45,801 bases of DNA from Caldimicrobium sp964493015 (GCA_964493015.1 CAZBLU010000011.1:1-45801), one strand, 5' to 3'; shown: positions 25,024 to 33,683, counted from the stretch's first letter. Program-made: numbers and translations. The notes: generated by a model from the letters alone, not told the origin.

Positions 25024-25712
25024 AAGAGTCCCACAAAGAGTTTGTAGAAAAAAAATTCAATAAAATTGTAGGCCGCTATGACCTGGTTAATTCACTTTTA
25101 AGCTTTTTCCAAGACCATCTTTGGAGAAGGAGCTTAGCTAATTTCTTCCGAGATACTCCAGGCCCCTTTCTTGATCTATGTTGCGGTCCTTTCACTTTAA
25201 GCTTTGAAATCCTAAAAAAAAATCCCCAAACCCTCTATGCCTTAGACCTAAGCTTAAATATGCTTCTCTATGGAAGAAGAAAAATAAATCCTTTACAAAG
25301 ATTTATTTTTCCTATACGAGGAGATAGTGAACGACTACCCTTTAAAGAGCAAAGTGTTCAAGCCATAAGTATTGCCTTTGGTTTTAGAAATCTTCCTAAT
25401 CGTGAGGAGGCCTTGAGGGAGTTTTATAGAGTTCTCAAACAGGGTGGGCTTTTAGCTATTTTGGAATTTTCTATGCCTTCAAATAGGGTTATAAAACCCC
25501 TCTATCTCCTTTACCTCAAATACCTCGTGCCTCTCATAGGTGGAGCCCTCACAGGAGATAAAGAGGCCTACCAGTATCTGGCAGAGTCTATTCAGAAGTT
25601 TCCTACCCCCAAAGAGGTTGAAGCCATGGCCCAAAGAGTTGGCTTTCTCCCACTTGAGAGAAAACTTTTCACCTTTGGGGTAGTCTGCCTCTATCTCTTT
25701 AGAAAAGCCTAA
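25020..25712 (+). CDS. menG: demethylmenaquinone methyltransferase (UbiE/MenG)
   Basis: SAM-dependent C-methyltransferase of 230 residues that makes menaquinone from demethylmenaquinone. FNKIVGRYDLVNSLLSF and HLWRRSLANF are the family N terminus. FLDLCCGPFTLSFEIL is the SAM-binding loop (usually DxxxGTG, here DLCCGPF). FGFRNLPNREEALREFYRVLKQGG and YLAESIQKFP are the other signatures. It is the last gene of the cobO-mqnC-mqnX-mqnA-menG set, sharing ATGA with the mqnA stop, and supports menaquinone as the product of the operon. Confidence 0.92.
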   Translation: MKESHKEFVEKKFNKIVGRYDLVNSLLSFFQDHLWRRSLANFFRDTPGPFLDLCCGPFTLSFEILKKNPQTLYALDLSLNMLLYGRRKINPLQRFIFPIRGDSERLPFKEQSVQAISIAFGFRNLPNREEALREFYRVLKQGGLLAILEFSMPSNRVIKPLYLLYLKYLVPLIGGALTGDKEAYQYLAESIQKFPTPKEVEAMAQRVGFLPLERKLFTFGVVCLYLFRKA

Positions 25713-25747
25713 AACACTTAAGATCACACAAGGCCTTTACCTACTTT

Positions 25748-25770
25748 AAAAAAACTACAAAACGGTAGCT
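25748..25770 (-). terminator. weak possible terminator of the carboxylase operon
   Basis: On the minus strand a 4-5 bp stem (CTAC/GTAG, loop CGTTTT) is followed by T7. The stem is short, so it may be a weak terminator at best. It lies between convergent menG and the carboxyltransferase gene. Confidence 0.3.
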
Positions 25771-25788
25771 ACTTCCTCTATTACAGAA

Positions 25789-27813
25789 CTAAGCTTCATT
25801 CAGGGGTTTAAGCACAAAAAGGAGCTGCCCCTCCTCTACCATTTGATTTAACTTTACGCAGATCTCTACGATTTGTGCATCAAAGGGAGCAACTATAGGA
25901 TTTTCCATCTTCATAGACTCTAAGTTAGCTATCTCTTCTCCCTTATGGACAATATCGCCCACTTTGATGGGGCCTCTCTTGGGATTACCAAGCCTCCATA
26001 CTGTTCCACTAATAGGCGCTCCTATCTCATTTGGCTTTGTAGCCTTTCTTACTTCAACTTTTTTTGCTCGAGGTGTAGCCACCTCAAAGACCCTGGTCTT
26101 ATTGTTCACCCGCAAGACCACATGAATAATTCCTTCATTTTCACTCCCAATAGAGACAAGCTCAATACAATAGGGTTTCCCATCAAGTTCGAACTCAACC
26201 TTATCTCCAGGCTTTGAAAGCCCCTTCCTCCAAACAGGGGTGGGAAGAACCAAGGGTGCAAGCCCATATTTTTCTCTAAAACGAATAAAATCAATGGCAT
26301 CCTTAGGATGCATAAGAAAGAGGATAAATTCTTCCTCAGTAGCCTTTCTACCAAGCTCCTCTTCAAGTTGATTTCTCAAGGCTTCGAGATCCTCATCAGG
26401 TATATTCTCAAGAGCAGAGGTATCCTTCCTCTCCTTAATCTTTTCTTTCCAAGCTTCTCCAAAAGCAGATTTATAGACCCATTCATCTGGCCACCCTACT
26501 GGTAGTCTACCGTAATGCCCTAAAATTAGATTTTTAAAATCGCCAGGAGCCTGTCTAAAGAGCTGCAAAAGCTCCTCCTGCTCTTCAGGCTCCATGGCCT
26601 CAAAGTTTTGCCCCTTTTCCTCTACAAATTTTTTGAGGAGTTTTATCACCCTTTGGACACCACTTTCCCCAAACTCTTTATGATAGCGATTAACAATTCC
26701 TGAACAGGTAACCCAAGTAATTTGAGAACCTGGGGTAACATCAAAATACTTCACTATCTGATTATAGAGACTCATAACCTGAAGAATAGCTGGCATAAGA
26801 GGTAAGAAGCCGCCTTTTTCAGCCTGCTCAAAGGAGCTGGGGAAGGCCCCTCCTGGCATCTTATGACGAGTCACCATATGATCAAAACCCCTAAAGGGAG
26901 ACTCAGCCCACTCATACTCTCTTATCCACTCCCTTACCTTTTCCACCGCCGCCTCTGCAAGTGGTCTGTTCAAATTCACAGGGATGCCCTCTTCTCTCAA
27001 AATGGCCTCAAGGGCCAATATCGGAGGATGGCCATAAAAGCGGCAAAGGGTATCTTCTTGCACATCAAGAATCTTAGCTCCAGCCTTGGCTGCAGCTACA
27101 TGCACAGGAATAGCAAGACCATCAGTGATGTGACGATGATAATTAATAACTAAGTCTGGATATTTTTGTTTTATGGCATCAATTAATTCAGAAACACTTT
27201 GCACAGTGCCCACACCAGCCATATCTTTGATGCAGAGAATGATTTCATCAACCCCTCCACAAAGGGCCACGATTTCATCTACTACCTTGAGATAGTATTT
27301 TGTATCAAACCAAGGGGCAACGGTATAAGAAATGGCTGGCTCAAAGAGTCTTCCCCTTTTCATCACCACTTCAGCAACAACCCTCATGTTGCGAATATCA
27401 TTAAGAAAGGAAAAGCACCTCCAAACATCAATATCCACTCGCTCCACCACATATTCAATAACATTCTTAGGATAGGGCCTATAGCCCCACATATTGGTCT
27501 CCCGAATAAGGGTCTGCAAAAGGACATTAGGCATAAGTTCCCTTAAAATAGCAATTTCCTCAAAGGGACTTTCTCTCCTATTCATAATACCCACATGCCA
27601 CCTTGCCCCGCCATGACATTCGGCGGCAAAAAGCCCCATTTCGTTGTAAAAAGGAGCAAGGGTTTTGAGATCGTAGATGCGAAGCCTATTTTTATAGTCA
27701 GACTGCCCTGCATCCCTCATCCCTACCGAGACAAAAGCCACCCCAGGGAGATCTCTCACTTTTTTTACAATCTCTTTCGGGGTCATTCCAGGCTTTACAA
27801 ATACATAACTCAT
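25789..27813 (-). CDS. biotin-dependent carboxyltransferase, pyruvate carboxylase B / oxaloacetate decarboxylase alpha-like, divergent
   Basis: A 674-residue chain with a TIM-barrel carboxyltransferase domain (about 1-300), a PYC/OADA conserved domain (about 310-480) and a C-terminal biotinyl domain with ESMKMEN (Lys635). The metal ligands are kept: Asp34 in RDAGQS, Lys196 in IKDMAG, and His226/His228 in YHRHITDG. Unusual points are RDAGQS for RDAHQS, ECHGGARWHVG for EVWGGATFD, and GGAFPSS where relatives have GGxx(S/T)N. With the upstream biotin carboxylase it should carboxylate pyruvate to oxaloacetate, but another 2-oxoacid (2-oxoglutarate, as in Hydrogenobacter) is possible. No membrane decarboxylase subunits are nearby, so a sodium pump is unlikely. 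Confidence 0.88.
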   Translation of the reverse strand: MSYVFVKPGMTPKEIVKKVRDLPGVAFVSVGMRDAGQSDYKNRLRIYDLKTLAPFYNEMGLFAAECHGGARWHVGIMNRRESPFEEIAILRELMPNVLLQTLIRETNMWGYRPYPKNVIEYVVERVDIDVWRCFSFLNDIRNMRVVAEVVMKRGRLFEPAISYTVAPWFDTKYYLKVVDEIVALCGGVDEIILCIKDMAGVGTVQSVSELIDAIKQKYPDLVINYHRHITDGLAIPVHVAAAKAGAKILDVQEDTLCRFYGHPPILALEAILREEGIPVNLNRPLAEAAVEKVREWIREYEWAESPFRGFDHMVTRHKMPGGAFPSSFEQAEKGGFLPLMPAILQVMSLYNQIVKYFDVTPGSQITWVTCSGIVNRYHKEFGESGVQRVIKLLKKFVEEKGQNFEAMEPEEQEELLQLFRQAPGDFKNLILGHYGRLPVGWPDEWVYKSAFGEAWKEKIKERKDTSALENIPDEDLEALRNQLEEELGRKATEEEFILFLMHPKDAIDFIRFREKYGLAPLVLPTPVWRKGLSKPGDKVEFELDGKPYCIELVSIGSENEGIIHVVLRVNNKTRVFEVATPRAKKVEVRKATKPNEIGAPISGTVWRLGNPKRGPIKVGDIVHKGEEIANLESMKMENPIVAPFDAQIVEICVKLNQMVEEGQLLFVLKPLNEA

Positions 27814-27846
27814 GAAAGTCCTCCTTAAGGGGTAATTATGTTCCTT

Positions 27847-29310
27847 TTACATCCAAGGCTGAGGACCAAGGGCAGAAACCTCAGCCACAAACTGCGCAAT
27901 CTTCAAAACCTCATCATCTGTTGTCTTCTCGCGGAAGGCAGAAATAAGCTCCTCATAGTGTTCCTCTATGAAACGAGTAGAAAAATTTCCTTCAATAAAT
28001 TCTGGATGTCTGATAATACTTAAAAGTAGAGGAGCAATAGTCTTTATACCCTCTACCCTTAAGCCACGACTTAGGGCTCTATCCATAACTCTTAAGGCCT
28101 CGGTCCTATCAGACCCAGCAGACATAACGAGCATAATGAGGGAATCGTAATATGGAGGCACATCAGCTCCCTCATAAACACCTGTTGCCACTCTAATACC
28201 AGGGCCCTGAGGGATCTCTAAACGAGTGATCCTTCCAAAAGAGGGATTAAAGGTTCGTGGATCCTCGGCATTAATTCGCACCTCAATGGCATGTCTATTG
28301 GGATGAATATCCTCCTGTTTAAAGGGTAGCCTCTTACCTTGAGCAATGTCAAACATGAGGCTTACGATGTCTAACCCAGTAATAAGCTCTGTTACCCCAT
28401 GTTCCACCTGAAGGCGGGTATTTACCTCGAGAAAATAGAACTTTTTGGTCTTTGGGTCCAAAAGAAACTCTACTGTCCCTGCAGAGTAATAGCCAAGCTC
28501 CCTTGCCAGCCTCACAGCCGTATAACAGATCTCCCTTCTTAAATCTTCATCAATACTGGGAGAAGGAGCTTCTTCCAAAATCTTTTGATTTCTACGCTGG
28601 ATGGTGCACTCTCTCTCATAGAGATGGACCACATTTCCCGATTTATCCCCTAAGATCTGCACCTCTATATGTCGTCCCTTTTCAATATATTTTTCCACAA
28701 GAAGGGTCTCATCTCCAAAGGCCTTTTTAGCCTCAGAGCGAGCCTTTTCAAAGGCAATAGGGATCTCTTCCATACTATCCACCCTCACCATCCCCTTGCC
28801 ACCTCCCCCTGCTGCAGCCTTAATAAGGATGGGAAAGGTAATTTCCTCCTCCCTCATCCAGGTAACGATATCTTCAGGGGTCTTAACATTCATAAGACCT
28901 GGAATGGTAGGCACGTTTGCCTTTTGAGCAATCTTTTTAGCCCTAATCTTGTCACCCATGAGGCGTATGACCCTTGGAGGTGGGCCAACCCAGATGAGAC
29001 CTGCCTCTTCCACCATCTCGGCAAAACGGGCATTTTCTGCAAGAAAGCCCCATCCAGGATGTATGGCCTGACAACCTCTCTCTAAGGCGCACTTTATTAT
29101 TTTTTCCATGTTGAGATAAGAATCATGGGGTGGGGCCTCACCAATATGCACAGCCTCATCAGCCAAGAAAACATGATAGGCGAGCCTGTCTGGAGTGCTA
29201 TAGATGGCCACAGTTTTAATTTTCTTGTCCCTACAGGTATGCATAATCCTCACGGCAGGCACACCTCTATTAGCAATCAAAACCTTCCTTATGTCTCTCT
29301 CTATGGGCAT
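27847..29310 (-). CDS. biotin carboxylase subunit (PycA/AccC-like)
   Basis: ATP-dependent biotin carboxylase of 487 residues that loads CO2 on the biotin of the partner chain 33 bp downstream. ATP-grasp marks are KAAAGGGGKGMVRV, EKYIEKGRHIEVQI, CTIQRRNQKILEEAPSP and FLEVNTRLQVEHGVTE (usually EHPVTE). The N terminus reads LIANRGVPAVRI where most have ANRGEIAxRI. I chose the ATG at 29310 because GGAGG lies 5 nt upstream and a good promoter ends at 29339. The longer frame back to 29397 would start upstream of that promoter and adds 29 unconserved residues. Confidence 0.92.
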   Translation of the reverse strand: MPIERDIRKVLIANRGVPAVRIMHTCRDKKIKTVAIYSTPDRLAYHVFLADEAVHIGEAPPHDSYLNMEKIIKCALERGCQAIHPGWGFLAENARFAEMVEEAGLIWVGPPPRVIRLMGDKIRAKKIAQKANVPTIPGLMNVKTPEDIVTWMREEEITFPILIKAAAGGGGKGMVRVDSMEEIPIAFEKARSEAKKAFGDETLLVEKYIEKGRHIEVQILGDKSGNVVHLYERECTIQRRNQKILEEAPSPSIDEDLRREICYTAVRLARELGYYSAGTVEFLLDPKTKKFYFLEVNTRLQVEHGVTELITGLDIVSLMFDIAQGKRLPFKQEDIHPNRHAIEVRINAEDPRTFNPSFGRITRLEIPQGPGIRVATGVYEGADVPPYYDSLIMLVMSAGSDRTEALRVMDRALSRGLRVEGIKTIAPLLLSIIRHPEFIEGNFSTRFIEEHYEELISAFREKTTDDEVLKIAQFVAEVSALGPQPWM

Positions 29311-29338
29311 CGCATCCTCCAATCTAAAATTTGATCTT

Positions 29339-29367
29339 ATGTTAACCAATTTTAACGATTTTGTCAA
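29339..29367 (-). promoter_or_regulatory. promoter of the biotin carboxylase operon
   Basis: On the minus strand, TTGACA (29362-29367) and TAACAT (29339-29344) with a 17 bp spacer. Predicted start near 29332, ~22 nt before the chosen ATG. This supports the shorter protein. Confidence 0.65.
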
Positions 29368-29593
29368 TAGAGAATACTTACGACATAGTATATACAACTA
29401 AAATATACGTTTTTTAATATATCCTTCTTCATTCTAACTATTAAACAATATAAAGATTATCTCTTAAAAATTTTTCATTCAACCCCTTGAAAATTTTTGG
29501 AGATGTATTAATTAATAATTAAAATCTATAATATAATAATTCCATCAAGTTCTAAATTAGAAAAATTAAACAGATACAAGTCTTTATCGCTTG

Positions 29594-31051
29594 ATGAGCG
29601 AAATATATTTAATAATAATAGGAATAATATTATCATTTCCTTATATATGTGAGCTATACTTTTCTTTATGTGTGTTCTCCTGGAGACCATCTAACCAACC
29701 ATCTAACGAATCATCAAATAATGAAGAACCTTTTGTATCCATCCTTGTTCCCGCGTATAGAGAACCACCTGAAGTTTTAATCGATACACTGCGATCATTG
29801 AGAGAACAGAATTATAAGAATTATGAAGTCTTAGTTTTAATTAATAACACTCCAGAGCCAGAGTTGTGGCTTCCAGTTAAAAATTACTGTGAGCGAATAG
29901 GAAAACCTTTTAAGTTTATATACTTAGAACGAATTAATGGGTATAAAGCTGGTGTATTGAACGAAGCCGAAAAATATATAGATCCTAAGACAGAAATAAT
30001 AGGAATAGTTGATAGCGATTATATAGTAGATAGAAATTTTATTAAAAAGGCAATAGATCATTTTTCTACTTCAGAGGTAGGAGTAGTTCAATTTCCTCAG
30101 GACTATAGAAATGTTAATGATGATTTATTTTCGCAAGCCATGTATTATTCGTATAGATATTTCTTTGCAACTATTATGAAGTTCAGTGATCTAATAGGCG
30201 CAACATCCTTTATGGGCACAGTTGGATTTATAAGGAGACGTGCTTTAATAGATGTTGGAGGATGGGATGAAAAAATATTAACTGAAGACAGTGAAATAGG
30301 GTTGAGGATAAATGCCAAAGGTTATAAATGTATCTATATAGATCAGAGTATAGGTAAAGGATTAATGCCTCTTGATTTTAAATCGTGTAAAACACAAAGA
30401 TACAGATGGTCATATGGAAACATGCAAACTATTTTAAAACATTTTAAACTTCTTCTTTTAAGTAAAAAATTACCTATCAAGAAAAAATTAGCCTTTATCA
30501 CTCAAAATACTGTATGGCATAATCCTCTGTTAATCGTCATAACTTTAGGGTACCTTTCCCTCGTAATACCAAAACTCGGAATATTGTGTTTAACACTCGG
30601 TAGTATGTATCTCTTTTCTAAGACACTAATTTTCTTATCAATTTTCAAAAAGGTAGACAATTTGTCCTTCTATAAAGCCTTTATTAGTTACTTATTTTAT
30701 CTTTCATTATTTGTTCCTATGTCAATAGCTCCAATGAAAGCGCTAATAGGAGTTAAAAGTAGTTTTAAGAGGACCCCAAAATGCTACAACCATTTAATTA
30801 ATTCAAAAGATTTTGAAGAACTGATTATTGGAGGTTTAATAGTTATATTAATAATACTAAGTTTGAAAAAAGGATGTTTCTACACTTTCCTCAGTGCGTT
30901 AATTTCATCTTTTTATGTTTTAAGTTATGTAGGGTTACATATCCTTTCTATTTTGGATCATATCAGAAAACTAAGAATTGATCAGAGCAATAGGGGATCG
31001 CGGTATGAAAATTGGGATAATCTCGTCGCTATGGAGAAGAGTGCCTCCTAA
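29594..31051 (+). CDS. family-2 glycosyltransferase, membrane-anchored (cellulose-synthase-like)
   Basis: A processive-type glycosyltransferase of about 485 residues, predicted to act at the inner membrane in polysaccharide synthesis. One membrane segment is at residues ~5-28. The GT-A domain has VSILVPAYREPP, DSDYIVD (DxD), LTEDSEIGLR (TED) and QRYRWSYGN (QxxRW). Several hydrophobic segments follow at ~300-370 and 405-450. I use ATG at 29594; a TTG three bases earlier is also possible. Product sugar is unknown. DNA is visibly AT-rich with many ATA and AGA codons, unlike the genes on both sides, which suggests acquisition. It overlaps the next gene by 47 bp. Confidence 0.85.
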   Translation: MSEIYLIIIGIILSFPYICELYFSLCVFSWRPSNQPSNESSNNEEPFVSILVPAYREPPEVLIDTLRSLREQNYKNYEVLVLINNTPEPELWLPVKNYCERIGKPFKFIYLERINGYKAGVLNEAEKYIDPKTEIIGIVDSDYIVDRNFIKKAIDHFSTSEVGVVQFPQDYRNVNDDLFSQAMYYSYRYFFATIMKFSDLIGATSFMGTVGFIRRRALIDVGGWDEKILTEDSEIGLRINAKGYKCIYIDQSIGKGLMPLDFKSCKTQRYRWSYGNMQTILKHFKLLLLSKKLPIKKKLAFITQNTVWHNPLLIVITLGYLSLVIPKLGILCLTLGSMYLFSKTLIFLSIFKKVDNLSFYKAFISYLFYLSLFVPMSIAPMKALIGVKSSFKRTPKCYNHLINSKDFEELIIGGLIVILIILSLKKGCFYTFLSALISSFYVLSYVGLHILSILDHIRKLRIDQSNRGSRYENWDNLVAMEKSAS

Positions 31052-32033
31052 AAAGTATGGAGGAACAGAATATGTAGTAAGTCTAATAACATCAGAACTT
31101 GTAAAGAGAAATCATGAAGTCTACTTATTTGCCTCTGGAGATAGTGAAACACCTGCGCATTTAATTCCTATCATTGACAGAAATTTATATGATTTATTAG
31201 GAGAATATCAATGGAATAACATAAATTATGATTTATACCAGATGAAAATTGTAAGTAAATATGCTGATGATATAGAAATATTTCACAATCATAATGGTTT
31301 TGTTCCACTTTATTTTAAAGAGGCTCTTAAAAAACCAATAATTACTACGCTTCATAGTAGTCTACCCTTTTCACAAGAGTTAGCTCTTTATGTTAAAGAT
31401 GAACCATATGTATCAATTAGTAATGCCCAGAGAAAATTAGGTCCCAATCTAAACTTTGTAGCAACAATTTATCATGGCATACCTGTTGAATTATTTCCAT
31501 TCCAGAAAGAAAAGAAGGATTATATAGTTTTTTTAGGAACTATATCACCATATAAAGGAACTGATAGAGCAATAAAGATAGCCTTGAAAAGTGGTATAAA
31601 ACTTATTATAGCTGGAGAACTGAGAAAGGAGTTTAAGACTTTCTTTGATAACAAAGTAAAGCCCTATATTGATGGTAAAAATATTGAATTTGTTGGAGAA
31701 CTCAGTTTTCATGAAAAAATTGATATCTTAAAAGAAGCAAAGGCATTATTGTTACCAGTGAGATGGGAAGAGGCTTTTGGTTTGGTGATGATAGAATCTA
31801 TGGCCTGCGGAACTCCAGTAATAGCTTTCCATAAGGGAGCTGTTCCAGAAATAATTAAAGATAAAGAAACTGGCTTTATCGTTAAAAACACTAATGAAGC
31901 AGTTAAGGCATTACAAAAAGTAGAGAGTATTAATCCAATGACATGCAGGCTTTGGGTTGAAGAAAATTTTAATGTTAAAAAAATGGTTGATGAATATGAG
32001 AAACTATATAAAGCTATCCTAAAGCAAAACTAA
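31005..32033 (+). CDS. family-4 glycosyltransferase
   Basis: GT-B fold glycosyltransferase of 342 residues. The N terminus has KYGGTEYVVSLITSELVKRNHEV, the acceptor-side glycine loop. The C-terminal half has FLGTISPYKGTDRAIKIA and the EX7E motif in WEEAFGLVMIESMACGTPV, which bind the nucleotide-sugar donor. I use ATG at 31005, which has AGGGGA seven bases upstream; the frame is open back to 30978. It overlaps the GT2 gene, so the two are coupled. Its closest relative in the window is the next gene: both share SISNAQRK and the same EX7E block. Function within a surface polysaccharide pathway is inferred. Confidence 0.87.
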   Translation: MKIGIISSLWRRVPPKKYGGTEYVVSLITSELVKRNHEVYLFASGDSETPAHLIPIIDRNLYDLLGEYQWNNINYDLYQMKIVSKYADDIEIFHNHNGFVPLYFKEALKKPIITTLHSSLPFSQELALYVKDEPYVSISNAQRKLGPNLNFVATIYHGIPVELFPFQKEKKDYIVFLGTISPYKGTDRAIKIALKSGIKLIIAGELRKEFKTFFDNKVKPYIDGKNIEFVGELSFHEKIDILKEAKALLLPVRWEEAFGLVMIESMACGTPVIAFHKGAVPEIIKDKETGFIVKNTNEAVKALQKVESINPMTCRLWVEENFNVKKMVDEYEKLYKAILKQN

Positions 32034-32052
32034 AACTGAAGTAAGAAGAAAC

Positions 32053-33195
32053 ATGAGAGTAGCACAAGTAGCTCCTCTTATATATGATATACCACCAGAG
32101 AAATATGGAGGTGTTGAATTAGTTGTTTATAATTTGACAGAAGAACTCAAAAAAAGGGGACATGAAATAACTCTTTTTACCACAAAAGGATCAAAAATAG
32201 AAATTAAAAAATATGAAATAACAGAAAAATTAGTTGGGAAAGATCAAAAAATTATAAAAAAATACGAATTTATTGAAGCAATAGAAGTCTTAAAAAAAGA
32301 ACAAGAATTTGACATTATTCATATTCATTATTATCCATTCTCTCCAAACTGGCTATTTACTGTAGGCCTTTTTGAGACTCCTTTTGTTTTTACTATACAT
32401 TCAAAACTGGACATACCAGGACTGAAAAAAATCTTCAAGATGTTCCCACATCTCTACAGGGTACCTTTGATTTCCATTAGCAACGCTCAGAGAAAACCCT
32501 TACCTGGGGCAAATTTTATAGCTACTGTATATAATGGTATAGATGTATATAAATATCCATTTGAAAAAAACAAGGAGGATTTTTTAGTCTTTCTTGGAAG
32601 GTTAGGCTTTGAAAAAGGCCTTGCAGAAGCTATTAAGATAAGTAAAAAGCTTGGGAAAAGGCTTTATATTCTTGCCAAGTGTTCTGATCCACATGAAGTA
32701 GAATATTTTCATAAATACATCAGAGATGAAATAGATGGTAAAAACATAATCTATGTTGGAGAAGTAGATTTTTCTGAAAAAGTAGAATATTTAAAGAAGG
32801 CTTGTGCCTTCATTTTTCCTATACAGTGGAATGAACCTTTTGGCCTTGTAATAATTGAAGCAATGGCCTGTGGAACTCCTGTCTTTGCGCCTAAAAGAGG
32901 AGCTGCACCTGAAATAATAGTAAATGGGAAAACAGGAGCCTTAGTGCCTGCAAGAAAAATTCCTAAGTTTATGGATGAAAATTTAATTGAAAATCTGGTA
33001 AAAGCTTTTAAAAAATATATAGATAAAATTAATCCGGAAGATTGTAGAAAACATGTAGAAAATAATTTTACTCATACTATAATGACAAATAACTATTTAA
33101 AAGCATACCAAATTATAATCGATAAATGGAAAGAATTAAAGCTGTCTTTTGATCCAGTTAAAATTGAAAACTATCTTTTTACATCTAAATTATAA
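32053..33195 (+). CDS. family-4 glycosyltransferase, paralogue of the preceding gene
   Basis: A 380-residue GT-B glycosyltransferase. KYGGVELVVYNLTEELKKRGHEI, SISNAQRK, FLGRLGFEKGLAEAIKIS and NEPFGLVIIEAMACGTPVFAP repeat the features of the gene 19 bp upstream, so the pair probably arose by duplication or both came with the cluster. It is ~40 residues longer, mostly a longer middle-to-late segment (VPARKIPKFMDENLIEN) and a C-terminal tail. No membrane segment. The nucleotide composition is as AT-rich as its two partners. Confidence 0.87.
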   Translation: MRVAQVAPLIYDIPPEKYGGVELVVYNLTEELKKRGHEITLFTTKGSKIEIKKYEITEKLVGKDQKIIKKYEFIEAIEVLKKEQEFDIIHIHYYPFSPNWLFTVGLFETPFVFTIHSKLDIPGLKKIFKMFPHLYRVPLISISNAQRKPLPGANFIATVYNGIDVYKYPFEKNKEDFLVFLGRLGFEKGLAEAIKISKKLGKRLYILAKCSDPHEVEYFHKYIRDEIDGKNIIYVGEVDFSEKVEYLKKACAFIFPIQWNEPFGLVIIEAMACGTPVFAPKRGAAPEIIVNGKTGALVPARKIPKFMDENLIENLVKAFKKYIDKINPEDCRKHVENNFTHTIMTNNYLKAYQIIIDKWKELKLSFDPVKIENYLFTSKL

Positions 33196-33366
33196 AAAAT
33201 CACCCGTTTATTCCAAACTTGACCCTCTCAGCCAGGGCAATCGATATCTTCTGTAGTTATTTCACAGTAAAGTCACAGTTATATGAACAGTATAACAGCG
33301 CTTTCTATGATCATCCAGACTTATCCTTAGGAAGAAATTAAGGCTTTAAAGAAGTGCTTCAAGCTC

Positions 33367-33621
33367 CTATTTTACCTCTCCAAAGGTTTCTGCCTTTATT
33401 ACTGGCCTAAGCAATCTCTCCAAAAGCTCCCTATCTTCTGTCTTTTTTATCCTCTCCTTTGTCTCTTCTGAGACCTCACCAAACTTTACCTCAAAGGCAT
33501 CTATCAAAAGCTCCTTAGCTTCATAAAATAAACCACTTTGAATTCCCTGTTGAATACCTCTTAGATACAAGGGATCCTTTTTTATGTCAATCACTATGGG
33601 TATATCTCCCACCTCCTGCAA
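33367..33621 (-). CDS. small Rpn/PD-(D/E)XK-transposase-tail-like protein
   Basis: An 84-residue frame. DIPIVIDIKKDPLYLRG opens it, then the pattern GIQQGIQSGLFYEAKELLIDAFEVKFGEV and DRELLERLLRPVIKAETFGEV. That pattern resembles the C-terminal tail of Rpn-family/DUF4351 nuclease-transposase proteins; standalone versions of this tail occur in thermophiles. The nuclease core is absent, so it is either a stand-alone small protein or what remains of a longer gene. The start is unclear: TTG at 33621, or GTG at 33612 or 33594; AGGAGG lies between the first two. A TATAAT (33650-33655, minus) could start its transcript. Confidence 0.5.
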   Translation of the reverse strand: MQEVGDIPIVIDIKKDPLYLRGIQQGIQSGLFYEAKELLIDAFEVKFGEVSEETKERIKKTEDRELLERLLRPVIKAETFGEVK

Positions 33622-33665
33622 CTTAATGTTTCATTACACTTACATTCTAATTATAATTCATATCA

Positions 33666-33683
33666 CTGACAACATAATGTCAG
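33666..33683. repeat. 18-bp inverted repeat (operator-like)
   Basis: CTGACA and TGTCAG separated by ACATAA form a perfect 6-bp inverted repeat. It overlaps where the -35 of the leftward small gene would be and sits ~26 bp upstream of the rpsO -35. It may be a repressor site or a small hairpin. Confidence 0.45.

Noticed and set aside
25789..27813. Sodium-pumping oxaloacetate decarboxylase
   Set aside because: The alpha chain could fit, but no beta or gamma membrane subunits are nearby and a biotin carboxylase gene precedes it, which fits a carboxylase instead.
29311..29397. N-terminal extension of the biotin carboxylase
   Set aside because: It would start upstream of a good promoter, lacks a ribosome site and is not conserved-looking; GGAGG at 29316-29320 marks the later ATG.
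33196..33366. Possible insertion-sequence end downstream of the glycosyltransferases
   Set aside because: No terminal inverted repeat, target duplication or transposase frame could be found; only short broken frames.
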